A DNA stretch of 35,836 nt from a virus. The position numbers and the translations under genes are program-made. Of the stretch, positions 1 to 8,301 are shown one piece after another. The stretch spans positions 1-35,836 of the IMG/VR virus record IMGVR_UViG_3300021964_000217. One strand, written 5' to 3'. How positions within the stretch are numbered: position 1 is the first letter of the stretch; the number at the start of each line of letters is the position of its first letter. The notes under the pieces were generated by a model. The model worked only from the letters and a program-made list of their open reading frames with translations. It had not been told where the DNA came from and did no database searches.

Positions 1-149
1 TCATAGGCCGTGGATCTCTACCTTTAGTCATTTCTTTTAATTGCAAAGCTAGTGCGCCCATAACACTTGATGATATTAAAAAATCAGCCATATAAGAGCC
101 TTTACGTTTTGCTCCTTGCTGGGTTATGCCTCTTATTAAATGAGTGTTA
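1..149. repeat. Terminal direct repeat, left copy (contig closure)
   Basis: The first 149 bases are the same as the last 149 bases of the window except for one position (T at 127, C at 35814). The repeat lies inside a coding sequence and the reading frame continues across the joined ends, so it marks a circular or circularly permuted assembly, not a pair of insertion-type repeats. The unit genome is 35,687 bp. The mismatch changes an isoleucine codon (ATA) to a valine codon (GTA) on the minus strand. Confidence 0.95.
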
Positions 150-2026
150 ACTAATGTTACTCCAAAATTTTTATACATGGCAAACGATCTAGTAAGCTCA
201 CCAGAAATAGTGCCTGGCGATGTATCTCCTACTAATGATACCCTTCCCCTCAAACTTGTTGATGGCACAGCAAAATTAGTTTCTGTGTTTATCATTTCCA
301 TTACACGCAAGCTTACATTCCTTGCGGTATCACTATCTATATCTGTCCTGGTTCTAATATTTTCGACACTTAAAAAGGATGCACCTTCATGTGTATATAA
401 ATCAGAAGATCTTATAATATCCCATTTATCAGATCCCAAACCATATCGTTCTAAAGTTTTTTTTATTGGATCATCTAATTGATTAAAATTTTTATTTACT
501 TGATCTCCAAGATAACCCAAAAATTCCATTCCAAAAGACCATCGACCAGCTGTTGTAAATGGTGACAAAAAACTTGCCCTCATAACAAAATCACCTATAC
601 GTCTGGTTATTTCTGGCCCAGAAATATCACCTATAAACCTCATTTGTGCTGCGGCTATACTAGTCCAACCTTCCGCAATAAGACCTAATCTTACAGCTAA
701 TTTACCTTTTTCTTTTGCTCCTAATGGATTTAAAAATTTTAAATAATCTGTAACTGTTGATACTTGTGGCAAACCAACAAAACCTCGTGTCAATCTTCCA
801 AAATTCATATCAGTAAGAGCAGCTATAGCAGCAGCTCCAAGTTGAGCTGATTGTAAAACTTGCCTTAAACCAGCAAAGGTATTGCCAAAAAAACTATCTA
901 TTGGAGCATTATTTACACCAACAAAGGCATCGTATAATGTGTCTAAATATTTTCCTTGTTTATTTGCATTATCTAAACCTTTTTGATCTCCTGGCTTCAC
1001 TTCTTTTTTTATTTGTGTTTTTATATAGTTTATACTTGCAGAAGGGTTTGGCCCTAATACATCCATCTGAGCAATTTCTTTAGACATAGAGCTTATATGT
1101 CCAATCATTGTGTCAAAAGGATTTGAATTTCCAAATTTTTCTTGATATTCCAACCATACATCTGCATTTTTAAAAACTAAAAATCTATGATCTTGCCGTC
1201 TATTAGATATAGACTTTCCTTGTAAAACAATAGAATCTGGCTTTACTTTATTAAGACCTCCAGAACTTATAGTTTCGTATACATCTGTCAAAGCAAAATA
1301 CAGACGATCTTCAGTAAACTTTAAACCAGTGGTTTCATCTAACATTTTATCAAGATCAAGTTTGTCTTTTACAAAATTAATCCATTCAGCTCTTGATACT
1401 TTGCCTACCGCAACCATGTCATGTATTTGCGGCATACCCCAATCTGATCTTCTTGCTATAGATCCACCAGCTCTATTAAATTCTAATCTTAAATATTCAG
1501 CAGCTTCTTTCCAAGCTAGTGCAAATTCTTTTGCGCTTACATCCCCAGTATCTTGACCAAAAACCTCACGGACCATATTTTTAAGTTGCGCTTTATTTCT
1601 AACCTCACCAATAAGGTTTCTTTTAAATGTTGCTAAAACATCATAAAGTTTTGCTGTTGCAGTTTGTTTAATTGCATTTTCTCTTTGGACAAGGCTTGAA
1701 AAATTTGAATGAACATCTGCATCAATAAGGCTTGCAGAAGCTTTGCCATAGTTAGCATTGCCAGCTGTGTCTCTATAGCTTCTTAAATTTTTTTCAATAT
1801 TTTTAAAAGCTTGAACTTGTAATAATTTTTTTCTTTTTTTTTCTATACTTATTCTTTTCAAGGCATCAAATGTATCTTTAGCTGCTTGAGCTTGCGCTTG
1901 CCCTCTGTTCATACTACCGCTATACTCAACCTCTAATTCAATAAATAAATCAGAAGCTAGTCTTGCCTGGTCATCATTTAAATTACCTTCATTACGACCA
2001 TTAGTAATACAATCCAAAAAACTCAT
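1..2026 (-). CDS. Large internal virion / ejection-type protein, N-terminal part (824 aa across contig ends)
   Basis: The minus-strand frame opens with ATG at 2026, overlapping the TGA of the upstream gene as ATGA and preceded by an AAGGA-type ribosome site. It runs off the left edge and resumes at the right edge. In circular coordinates it is 2475 nt, exactly 825 codons, so the product is 824 aa. It has an alpha-helical, charged N-terminus with KKRKK-type stretches and, near residue 187, a GGSIARRSDWGMPQIHD segment of a kind I associate with very large phage proteins encoded next to internal virion proteins. The middle is rich in small residues and may be membrane-active. Its place after the internal virion genes and before the fibre suggests a protein carried in the virion and ejected with DNA, in the position of T7 gp16. 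No transglycosylase motif was seen. Function is inferred from position. Confidence 0.75.
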   Translation of the reverse strand, partial: MSFLDCITNGRNEGNLNDDQARLASDLFIELEVEYSGSMNRGQAQAQAAKDTFDALKRISIEKKRKKLLQVQAFKNIEKNLRSYRDTAGNANYGKASASLIDADVHSNFSSLVQRENAIKQTATAKLYDVLATFKRNLIGEVRNKAQLKNMVREVFGQDTGDVSAKEFALAWKEAAEYLRLEFNRAGGSIARRSDWGMPQIHDMVAVGKVSRAEWINFVKDKLDLDKMLDETTGLKFTEDRLYFALTDVYETISSGGLNKVKPDSIVLQGKSISNRRQDHRFLVFKNADVWLEYQEKFGNSNPFDTMIGHISSMSKEIAQMDVLGPNPSASINYIKTQIKKEVKPGDQKGLDNANKQGKYLDTLYDAFVGVNNAPIDSFFGNTFAGLRQVLQSAQLGAAAIAALTDMNFGRLTRGFVGLPQVSTVTDYLKFLNPLGAKEKGKLAVRLGLIAEGWTSIAAAQMRFIGDISGPEITRRIGDFVMRASFLSPFTTAGRWSFGMEFLGYLGDQVNKNFNQLDDPIKKTLERYGLGSDKWDIIRSSDLYTHEGASFLSVENIRTRTDIDSDTARNVSLRVMEMINTETNFAVPSTSLRGRVSLVGDTSPGTISGELTRSFAMYKNFGVTLVNTHLIRGITQQGAKRKGSYMADFLISSSVMGALALQLKEMTKGRDPRPM

Positions 2027-5000
2027 GCAACACATCCTTCTAAGCGATCTAACATACGTTGATCTTGTGCAAATTCAGCTTCAAGTTCTCGCAAGGATTG
2101 TGTCCTAGCTTTTATCTCGCCGCCTTCTGCTATTGTTTCTGTAGGTATTTGGTAATCTAAATCGTCAGTTAAACTTGTTTGTTCTGTAACTTGCGAACTT
2201 GGGCCATCAATTCTTTGCCCTGGGATGTTTTCATCAATGCTTCTGCCGCTTCCTCCGCCCTCTCCTCCGCTTCTGAGAAATTGTATGTCCTCAAAGATTC
2301 CGTCTGGATCTTCTTTGATTGTTGGACTTTCTCCGAGTTTTTGGTTGTTGTCGATTTCAGCGTAGCCATCAGCTTTTCCTTGTTGTTTCAAACTTGCATA
2401 AGTTTTTTTAGGTTTGCTACCTATAGACCTAACATAACCTGGACTAATTAATCTACCAGTTTTTACAAATCTCTTTAGCATCCTATTAACAGCATTTTGC
2501 GCTGTTACATCCATATTAGCTATTGTTACCTGGTAGCCTTTTGATTTAAGTTTATCTATTTGTTTAGAGATTTTATCGGCATTATCACCAACTTTAGGAA
2601 TAACTACATTAGTTCCATCGTCAATAATTAATTCTTTTACAAAAGTTGCAAGTGTGGAACTTTCTTCGTGAACAGCAGCTGCGCCTAAACCACCTTGAAA
2701 TTCTGGCAATGCTTTTTTTGCATCATCTGCATCAATGATTGCTGCACCAATATTTCTTGCAATTTTATTAGCGTATGTACTTTTACCAGCAGCTGGTGGC
2801 CCAAGAACAATTACTGCTTTTTTTTCATTTTTAATAAAATTTGATGGTACTTGTAGCTGTTCATCAGTAAAAGCTAACTTTTTTGCTCGGTCAATTAACG
2901 AGTTTACGCCTAAAGCGTATCCTTTTAAGGTCACTCCGTCAATAATAAATTCTCTATTATCGAACCATTCTTTTCCTAAATAACCATCCATTTCGTTTGT
3001 TTTAGGAATTTTGTCAGCTTCTTCTATAGCTTTTAAAACAGCTGGATGATTATCAATTTCCTGGTCACTTAAACCTTGGTCAAGTTTTTTGTCTAAATCT
3101 TGTCTAGCTTCTATATCAGACGTAAAACCTTCTTGCCGCCTTATTTCACCAAATATATCTTCTTCTAATTGATTTGCTTGTTGAGTTGATCCAGGGCCAG
3201 CAGCTTCCTCAAAATCGTTTAAACTTGTTTCTGGTTTAATCGCATCTGTGTCGCTTTGCGGCGTATCATTGAAAGAGCGTCTAAAGTCGCTAGCTGATAC
3301 CCTTTCGAAATCGCCTTGTCTAATTGCGTTTCTGACAGCGTTGAGGAAATTTGAAGTAGGTCGTTTGTAATTTCCTGTTTCCCTGGCGATTTTTGCTGCT
3401 TCTGTGAGCGCATCGCTAAGCGGTCCTTTTCTGTTTGCAAGCGCTGAGAGGAGCGCAATCGCTTGGCCATCTTGATTTACCCTTTCAATATTTGAGTTTT
3501 TTGCTAATTGGTTACCTTCAGCTTCTACTCTTTCTGCATTTTTAACTAAACTTGAAAAAGCATTTTTATCTCGGCGTAAACTTTTTTGAGTTTGATCTAA
3601 TATTTTAGATCTTTCAACAAAAAAACTTTCAGCAATTATCTCATCACCAAACAAGGATACTTGCTTTGTGTTTTCATATCCAGCATTTATAACTTGCTGT
3701 ACTATTGATTCAGCTTGAAACTCGTTATCTGGCAAATTTCTAGCCAATATAGACATTGCGGCTTCTTGCAAACTAGTGTTATCTGGAATTAATCTTCCAA
3801 CAACAGCTGCATACTTAGCTGGCACTTTATCGTTAATAACCATTCCAAATAAATTATCTGATAAATTAACAATAGCTCTAGCTTGTTTTACTAAATTAGA
3901 TGTCCTAGGTAGTTCTGATATTTTACTAGGATCAACCCTTAGTACTTTTGCTGCATCAACAGCTGTGCCAGATCCTTCTGCAATATTTTTTGTAGCAGCT
4001 ATAACCCTTGTTTCAGCTGGTGTATAACCATCTGTTTCTTTAAGTTTAATACCATATAATTTAACATCCTGGCCTTCGCTCTTTAATCTTTTGGCAAGAC
4101 CTAAACGCTGGTGTCCATCTGCAATAAACTGTCTACCATTTGCATATTCATAAACTACAATTTGTCCAGACTTAACAGCATCCCATTTTTTTACGCCAGC
4201 TAATCTGTCAGTCACACCACTTGCATCACCACCAGCTTTAAATTGAAATAGTTTTGCATCTACTTCAAGTTGGTCTGGATCAAATAAAAAAACCTCATTG
4301 TTTAAATTATCTGTTTCATAAATTGAACCAGGCGCTTTTGGATTAGCTATTGGTTCATCTGGAAGATCTGGATATTCATTACTTTCAAAAGATCTTTCAG
4401 CTGTTTTTAAATTATCAGCATGAACCTTATCATTATCTAATGGATTAGAATTTACGAAATCATCATTTTTTTCAATTACATTTTCTATAGTGTCAACATT
4501 AGGATTTTTAATGCCACTATCTTTAAAAGCTTTTAATCCCTTAGTTATTTGATCTGAAGTTAGGCTTATAGTTTTACCAGCAATATTAAATGCAAAAGGT
4601 GAAGCACCACCTATTAGACCACCTAATGCAACAGAACTCCAAAACTGCTGTGACGTATATTCTAAACCAAGTGATTCATACCAAGACTTAATTTTGGTTT
4701 GTGCCAAGGCTTCTGCACCAGCACCAACAATAGCTTGATTAAGAGCAATACCAGATAATTTACTACCAGCACCACCAAACATAAGACTTGTTAAAAGAAC
4801 TGGATCAGTAAGTGTTGAACCAGCTTCACCACCAAATCTGATTATAGCTGCTCCAGCACCAGGATTGTTTTCTACAGTTTCATTAAATTCTTTTCTTTTA
4901 TTTAAAGCTGTCTGCTTTGCATTTTTATATATTGTATCTAAATTTATATTTTGTAAATCTGGCAAAACATCTGGATTATCTTTTATTATTTTCTTAATAA

Positions 5001-5319
5001 AATTTGCAGATTTTTCATAATCTTGATACCTGGTTTCATCGAATAATTTTATACTTAAATTTTTTGCTGGATTGTATAATGCTTTTTTTCTACTAAAAAA
5101 AGACCTCGCAAAATCTCCTTTTAATTTGTCTTTATTTTCGTTTATAACATCCATTATCGGCTGCCATTGTTCTTCTAAAACTATAGCTTCAGACGTTGTC
5201 TTATTATTTGTTTGTGTAAAATTAAAAGCATCAATAAGATTTTTTTGCCAACCATCTTGGCCTTTTTGTATGCCTGGTCTATTTGCAAAAGTTTCTTTTG
5301 GAGAAAAAGCAAAACTCAT
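2023..5319 (-). CDS. Giant polyvalent virion protein with ParB-like and zeta-toxin-like kinase domains (1098 aa)
   Basis: Residues about 350-460 look like a ParB N-terminal domain, with FIADGHQRLGLAKRL near residue 400. Residues about 833-960 look like a zeta-toxin P-loop kinase: VLGPPAAGKST is the Walker A motif, followed by IIDADDAKK and by HEESSTLATF plus a VVIPKVGDN strand. Zeta toxins phosphorylate UDP-N-acetylglucosamine, and both domains recur in the large polyvalent proteins that phages package and inject. The first 250 residues include helical, Gly/Ala-rich stretches that could contact membrane. The gene overlaps its neighbours by 4 bases on each side in the internal virion protein block. 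I infer a virion-carried effector that acts just after DNA entry. The substrate and catalytic competence of the kinase are not shown by the sequence alone. Confidence 0.8.
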   Translation of the reverse strand: MSFAFSPKETFANRPGIQKGQDGWQKNLIDAFNFTQTNNKTTSEAIVLEEQWQPIMDVINENKDKLKGDFARSFFSRKKALYNPAKNLSIKLFDETRYQDYEKSANFIKKIIKDNPDVLPDLQNINLDTIYKNAKQTALNKRKEFNETVENNPGAGAAIIRFGGEAGSTLTDPVLLTSLMFGGAGSKLSGIALNQAIVGAGAEALAQTKIKSWYESLGLEYTSQQFWSSVALGGLIGGASPFAFNIAGKTISLTSDQITKGLKAFKDSGIKNPNVDTIENVIEKNDDFVNSNPLDNDKVHADNLKTAERSFESNEYPDLPDEPIANPKAPGSIYETDNLNNEVFLFDPDQLEVDAKLFQFKAGGDASGVTDRLAGVKKWDAVKSGQIVVYEYANGRQFIADGHQRLGLAKRLKSEGQDVKLYGIKLKETDGYTPAETRVIAATKNIAEGSGTAVDAAKVLRVDPSKISELPRTSNLVKQARAIVNLSDNLFGMVINDKVPAKYAAVVGRLIPDNTSLQEAAMSILARNLPDNEFQAESIVQQVINAGYENTKQVSLFGDEIIAESFFVERSKILDQTQKSLRRDKNAFSSLVKNAERVEAEGNQLAKNSNIERVNQDGQAIALLSALANRKGPLSDALTEAAKIARETGNYKRPTSNFLNAVRNAIRQGDFERVSASDFRRSFNDTPQSDTDAIKPETSLNDFEEAAGPGSTQQANQLEEDIFGEIRRQEGFTSDIEARQDLDKKLDQGLSDQEIDNHPAVLKAIEEADKIPKTNEMDGYLGKEWFDNREFIIDGVTLKGYALGVNSLIDRAKKLAFTDEQLQVPSNFIKNEKKAVIVLGPPAAGKSTYANKIARNIGAAIIDADDAKKALPEFQGGLGAAAVHEESSTLATFVKELIIDDGTNVVIPKVGDNADKISKQIDKLKSKGYQVTIANMDVTAQNAVNRMLKRFVKTGRLISPGYVRSIGSKPKKTYASLKQQGKADGYAEIDNNQKLGESPTIKEDPDGIFEDIQFLRSGGEGGGSGRSIDENIPGQRIDGPSSQVTEQTSLTDDLDYQIPTETIAEGGEIKARTQSLRELEAEFAQDQRMLDRLEGCVA

Positions 5320-7358
5320 CTTACTAATCCATAATATTCAATAGCATCTATTACTAATTCTGTTCCATCTGGATGCTGAACATAGCGAAAATCAGCATCA
5401 CCTTTTTCACCACGCCCAAATTTGTAAACGCCATCTCCTATTGCATAAATGCCTATGTCACCTTCGTTAATATCTTTTATTAATTTTGTATCTAAAAACT
5501 TACCAGTTTGAGCCAAAATATTGTTAGGCGTTAGTTTTTCTAACATATTTGTAAGCATATCAGCTGTTAAAGATGATGGTATTAATGTTTGCACATCATT
5601 TACTTCGTCAATACCGCCAGTGCCTTTATTCGTTCTACCAAGAGATAACTGCAATGCTTTTTCAAGTAGATCATCATCAAGCGATGTAATGCCAGCATCA
5701 TTAGCTAACTTTGTATAAATATATTTAGTTAAAGATCGTGTTGATCCTTGAACAGAACTATCTAATTCTGTCAATGCTGGGCCGATAGTTTCAAGTATAG
5801 TATCATTTGCATCAGAAGAATAATCTGCTGGCGTTGCGCCGTTTTTAATAAGCTCATAACCTTGCAATGCCAAAGTTGCAGCTTCAATATTTTTAGTTTT
5901 TATCAAACCTCCAATGTGCGCAAAATCTGAACCATTTTCATTTAATTCAGTTAAAACATCACCAGACTTACTTCCAAACCCAGAATTAATAATTCCATAA
6001 ACCGCAAGCTTTTCATCTATATCAGCATTTTGTAAATACGTTGTAAGCGCTTTTGTTTCATCATCTGTAAAATATTTTATATCACTTCCATAAATAGCAC
6101 TTACTTTACTAGCTTGTTTAATTCTGACAGCAATTTGATCGCTTATGTCTGTTGAGAAATCCATCGGTTGAAATTTTATTACACCAGTTTTAGCTGCAAA
6201 AGATATTGGATCACTGTTCAATTCAGTTTTCATATTACTATAAAAACTTTTCATATCTTTCAGTAAATCTGTTTCATACTCAGTGTCTAAACCAACACCT
6301 TCAACATTGGCTATTCCGTTTTTTTCTATGTCAATAATGTAATTATTTACTTGTGTAGGCGTTGATTTTTTTAAAACATCAAAAATATTGTTTTGTAAGT
6401 TCAATCTTTTTACAAGCTCAATACCTTTTGAAAAACCCATTTCTTTAGCTTTTGTTGCAAAGCCATTTATAATTTTTTCAGATACAGATCCGCCTTTTTT
6501 TATGACATCATTAAGATCTTTGATGCTTGAAACAAATTCTTTTTGATCTGCTTTGATAGTTCTTTTATCTCCATTAACATCAGCCTGGAAACTTCTTATG
6601 AGTTGTCTTATTTTTGCTTGTCCTAATGACCTTGGTGGATTGTTTTTTAAATTTTTAATTAAATTTTCTTTTGCATTTAAATCGTTTAAGTTGTCAAAAT
6701 CATTATATATTTTACCTTCAGTTATGTTTGCCATCATAGCGTTTTTAGCTGTTAGAGCTTGTGTTGAGTCGTAATACTGAAGTCTTTTTAATTTATCAAA
6801 TATGCCTTCTTTTTTATTAGGTTTATCACCAAACAGTTCGTTTAATGCAGCGTGTTTTTCAGCAGCATTTCCATAAATTGAATCATACCTTAATTGCTCA
6901 ACTCTTGATAAATGTGTTGCAGCTTGGTCATTTATTCTTCTGTTTCTACTGTTAGTTGCTACTGAAACTCTTTTATTAATATAATCTATTTCAGATTCAT
7001 TAAGATAATCTCTTTGAGCTACATCATTTGTAAAATCTTTTGATATTCTTAGTCTTGCTTTTTCTGCTTCCTTATCAAAGTATGTGTCTGCTTCACTACT
7101 AGGCATGGAAAAAGATTTGTTTTTTATTTCTTCTAGCTCTTTATTAAATGAAACAATGCCTTTTTGTTTTTGTGCTTCATAGTCGTTTCTACGTTCAATC
7201 TCATAAAACTGTAAACTTGTTTTCATAGCTTGGTCACCAAAGCTAGCCATAGCTTGTGATCCAGCAGACAGCGCACCTGGACTTGCTCGCACACTCATAT
7301 TTATACCGCCAGAACGATTTGATAATTTAGCTTGTGATTTGTAGGTTGGAACTCTCAT
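5316..7358 (-). CDS. Internal virion (core) protein, T7 gp15-like by position (680 aa)
   Basis: This long, mostly alpha-helical protein follows the gp14-like gene with a 4-base overlap and precedes the giant ParB/zeta protein. The N-terminus (RVPTYKSQAKLSNRSGG, then MSVRASPGALSAGSQAMASFG) is typical of phage internal core proteins. No enzyme motif or membrane span is clear. T7 gp15 is 747 aa, so the length fits. In that family the protein forms part of the ejection channel through the host envelope. The call rests on length, composition and synteny. Confidence 0.65.
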   Translation of the reverse strand: MRVPTYKSQAKLSNRSGGINMSVRASPGALSAGSQAMASFGDQAMKTSLQFYEIERRNDYEAQKQKGIVSFNKELEEIKNKSFSMPSSEADTYFDKEAEKARLRISKDFTNDVAQRDYLNESEIDYINKRVSVATNSRNRRINDQAATHLSRVEQLRYDSIYGNAAEKHAALNELFGDKPNKKEGIFDKLKRLQYYDSTQALTAKNAMMANITEGKIYNDFDNLNDLNAKENLIKNLKNNPPRSLGQAKIRQLIRSFQADVNGDKRTIKADQKEFVSSIKDLNDVIKKGGSVSEKIINGFATKAKEMGFSKGIELVKRLNLQNNIFDVLKKSTPTQVNNYIIDIEKNGIANVEGVGLDTEYETDLLKDMKSFYSNMKTELNSDPISFAAKTGVIKFQPMDFSTDISDQIAVRIKQASKVSAIYGSDIKYFTDDETKALTTYLQNADIDEKLAVYGIINSGFGSKSGDVLTELNENGSDFAHIGGLIKTKNIEAATLALQGYELIKNGATPADYSSDANDTILETIGPALTELDSSVQGSTRSLTKYIYTKLANDAGITSLDDDLLEKALQLSLGRTNKGTGGIDEVNDVQTLIPSSLTADMLTNMLEKLTPNNILAQTGKFLDTKLIKDINEGDIGIYAIGDGVYKFGRGEKGDADFRYVQHPDGTELVIDAIEYYGLVR

Positions 7359-7861
7359 ACAGTTGACTTTCCATATCGTGCATTGATTTGTGAGTAAGAA
7401 GAAGCGCCAGATAATAAACTACTACCAGCTTTAAAATATGATGCTCTCATAGCAGCTCTTCCGTACATCCTATTTAAATTTGCAGACATACGTTCTTGAG
7501 TGCCTTTTTCTTTAAGCTCTGCTTTACCTACTTTTGCATTATATCGTCTGATAGCCACTTCTTCATCTGCTTCTTGGGCGTTTGCCAAGGCAACTTTAAG
7601 TGGTGTTCCAGTGTCAGCCATCCATCCATTAAATCTAAATGACTGAGATGTTGCTGCTTGTAGATTGTCAAACTCACGCCTAAATCTACCAATTTCGACT
7701 TCTTCCATAAGAACGAGTTGTTCTGCATCTTGCTCAGCAACTTGAGCATTACGTTCATTTACCTGGGCATTATAATTATAAGCTCTTTTTTGATCTCTAC
7801 CAGCTTGGATAGATCCAGCTGCACTAAATACTGCACTTGCTATAGCTGCTTCTGCTGCCAT
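7355..7861 (-). CDS. Internal virion protein, T7 gp14-like (168 aa)
   Basis: The first 20 residues are a small, hydrophobic Ala-rich segment (MAAEAAIASAVFSAAGSIQAG). It is followed by a long helix with NYNAQVNERNAQVAEQDAEQ, the usual pattern of gp14-type internal virion proteins that embed in the outer membrane during ejection. The C-terminus is rich in Ala, Ser and Gly. T7 gp14 is 196 aa, so length and gene order (gp13-like, gp14-like, gp15-like) agree. The gene overlaps the downstream core protein by 4 bases, consistent with translational coupling. Confidence 0.7.
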   Translation of the reverse strand: MAAEAAIASAVFSAAGSIQAGRDQKRAYNYNAQVNERNAQVAEQDAEQLVLMEEVEIGRFRREFDNLQAATSQSFRFNGWMADTGTPLKVALANAQEADEEVAIRRYNAKVGKAELKEKGTQERMSANLNRMYGRAAMRASYFKAGSSLLSGASSYSQINARYGKSTV

Positions 7862-8301
7862 TAAAAAACCCTCGCCATTCTATAATAATCTTGTCCGTCT
7901 GGACCATATTTGCGCATAATGCCTTCATGCTCAAAACCTAGAAATTCAGCAAATCTTTTTGCTTCTGGCCAATCAGATCTAACACCAGCTTGAACTCTTA
8001 CAAAATTATGATCGTGAATCATTTTATCAAAATTATCTTTGATGAGTTTTATGACACTAAGTTTTTTATTTGGCATTTTATCTGATGCAACTATCCAGCC
8101 TTCACCAACTCCATTCCAAAGTGGTTTTATGCCAGCGCTTGCTATGACATAACCATCAATCAAACCAGAAAAAGCTAGTCCAGGTGCAACTAATCCATGA
8201 GCTATATCTTCAGCCATACCAAATGATTTTCTAGCCATTTTACTCATATCGCCATCTAGGATAGACTCAATATGTTCTGGCTTATAATCTACCATTATCA
8301 T
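7861..8301 (-). CDS. gp13-like / GNAT-fold protein (146 aa)
   Basis: The sequence resembles DUF2833 proteins such as T7 gp13, which have an acetyltransferase (GNAT)-like fold. Visible features are a strand-rich centre with WNGVGEGWIVASDKMPNK and a C-terminal FAEFLGFEHEGIMRKYGPDGQDYYRMARVF, the usual last strands of a GNAT domain. The start is MIMVDYKPEHI; the second ATG (MVDYK) is also possible. It overlaps the tail tube B gene by 4 bases. In T7, gp13 helps virion assembly; whether this copy acetylates anything is unknown. Confidence 0.65.
   Translation of the reverse strand: MIMVDYKPEHIESILDGDMSKMARKSFGMAEDIAHGLVAPGLAFSGLIDGYVIASAGIKPLWNGVGEGWIVASDKMPNKKLSVIKLIKDNFDKMIHDHNFVRVQAGVRSDWPEAKRFAEFLGFEHEGIMRKYGPDGQDYYRMARVF

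Noticed and set aside
1-149. Genuine packaged terminal repeats as in T7
   Set aside because: The repeat sits inside a gene with a single mismatch and open frame across the join; it looks like assembly overlap, and physical ends cannot be deduced.
2169-2369. Minus-strand 66-aa frame nested in the giant protein gene
   Set aside because: A nested gene is possible, but there is no clear ribosome site and the frame follows from codon composition of the main gene.
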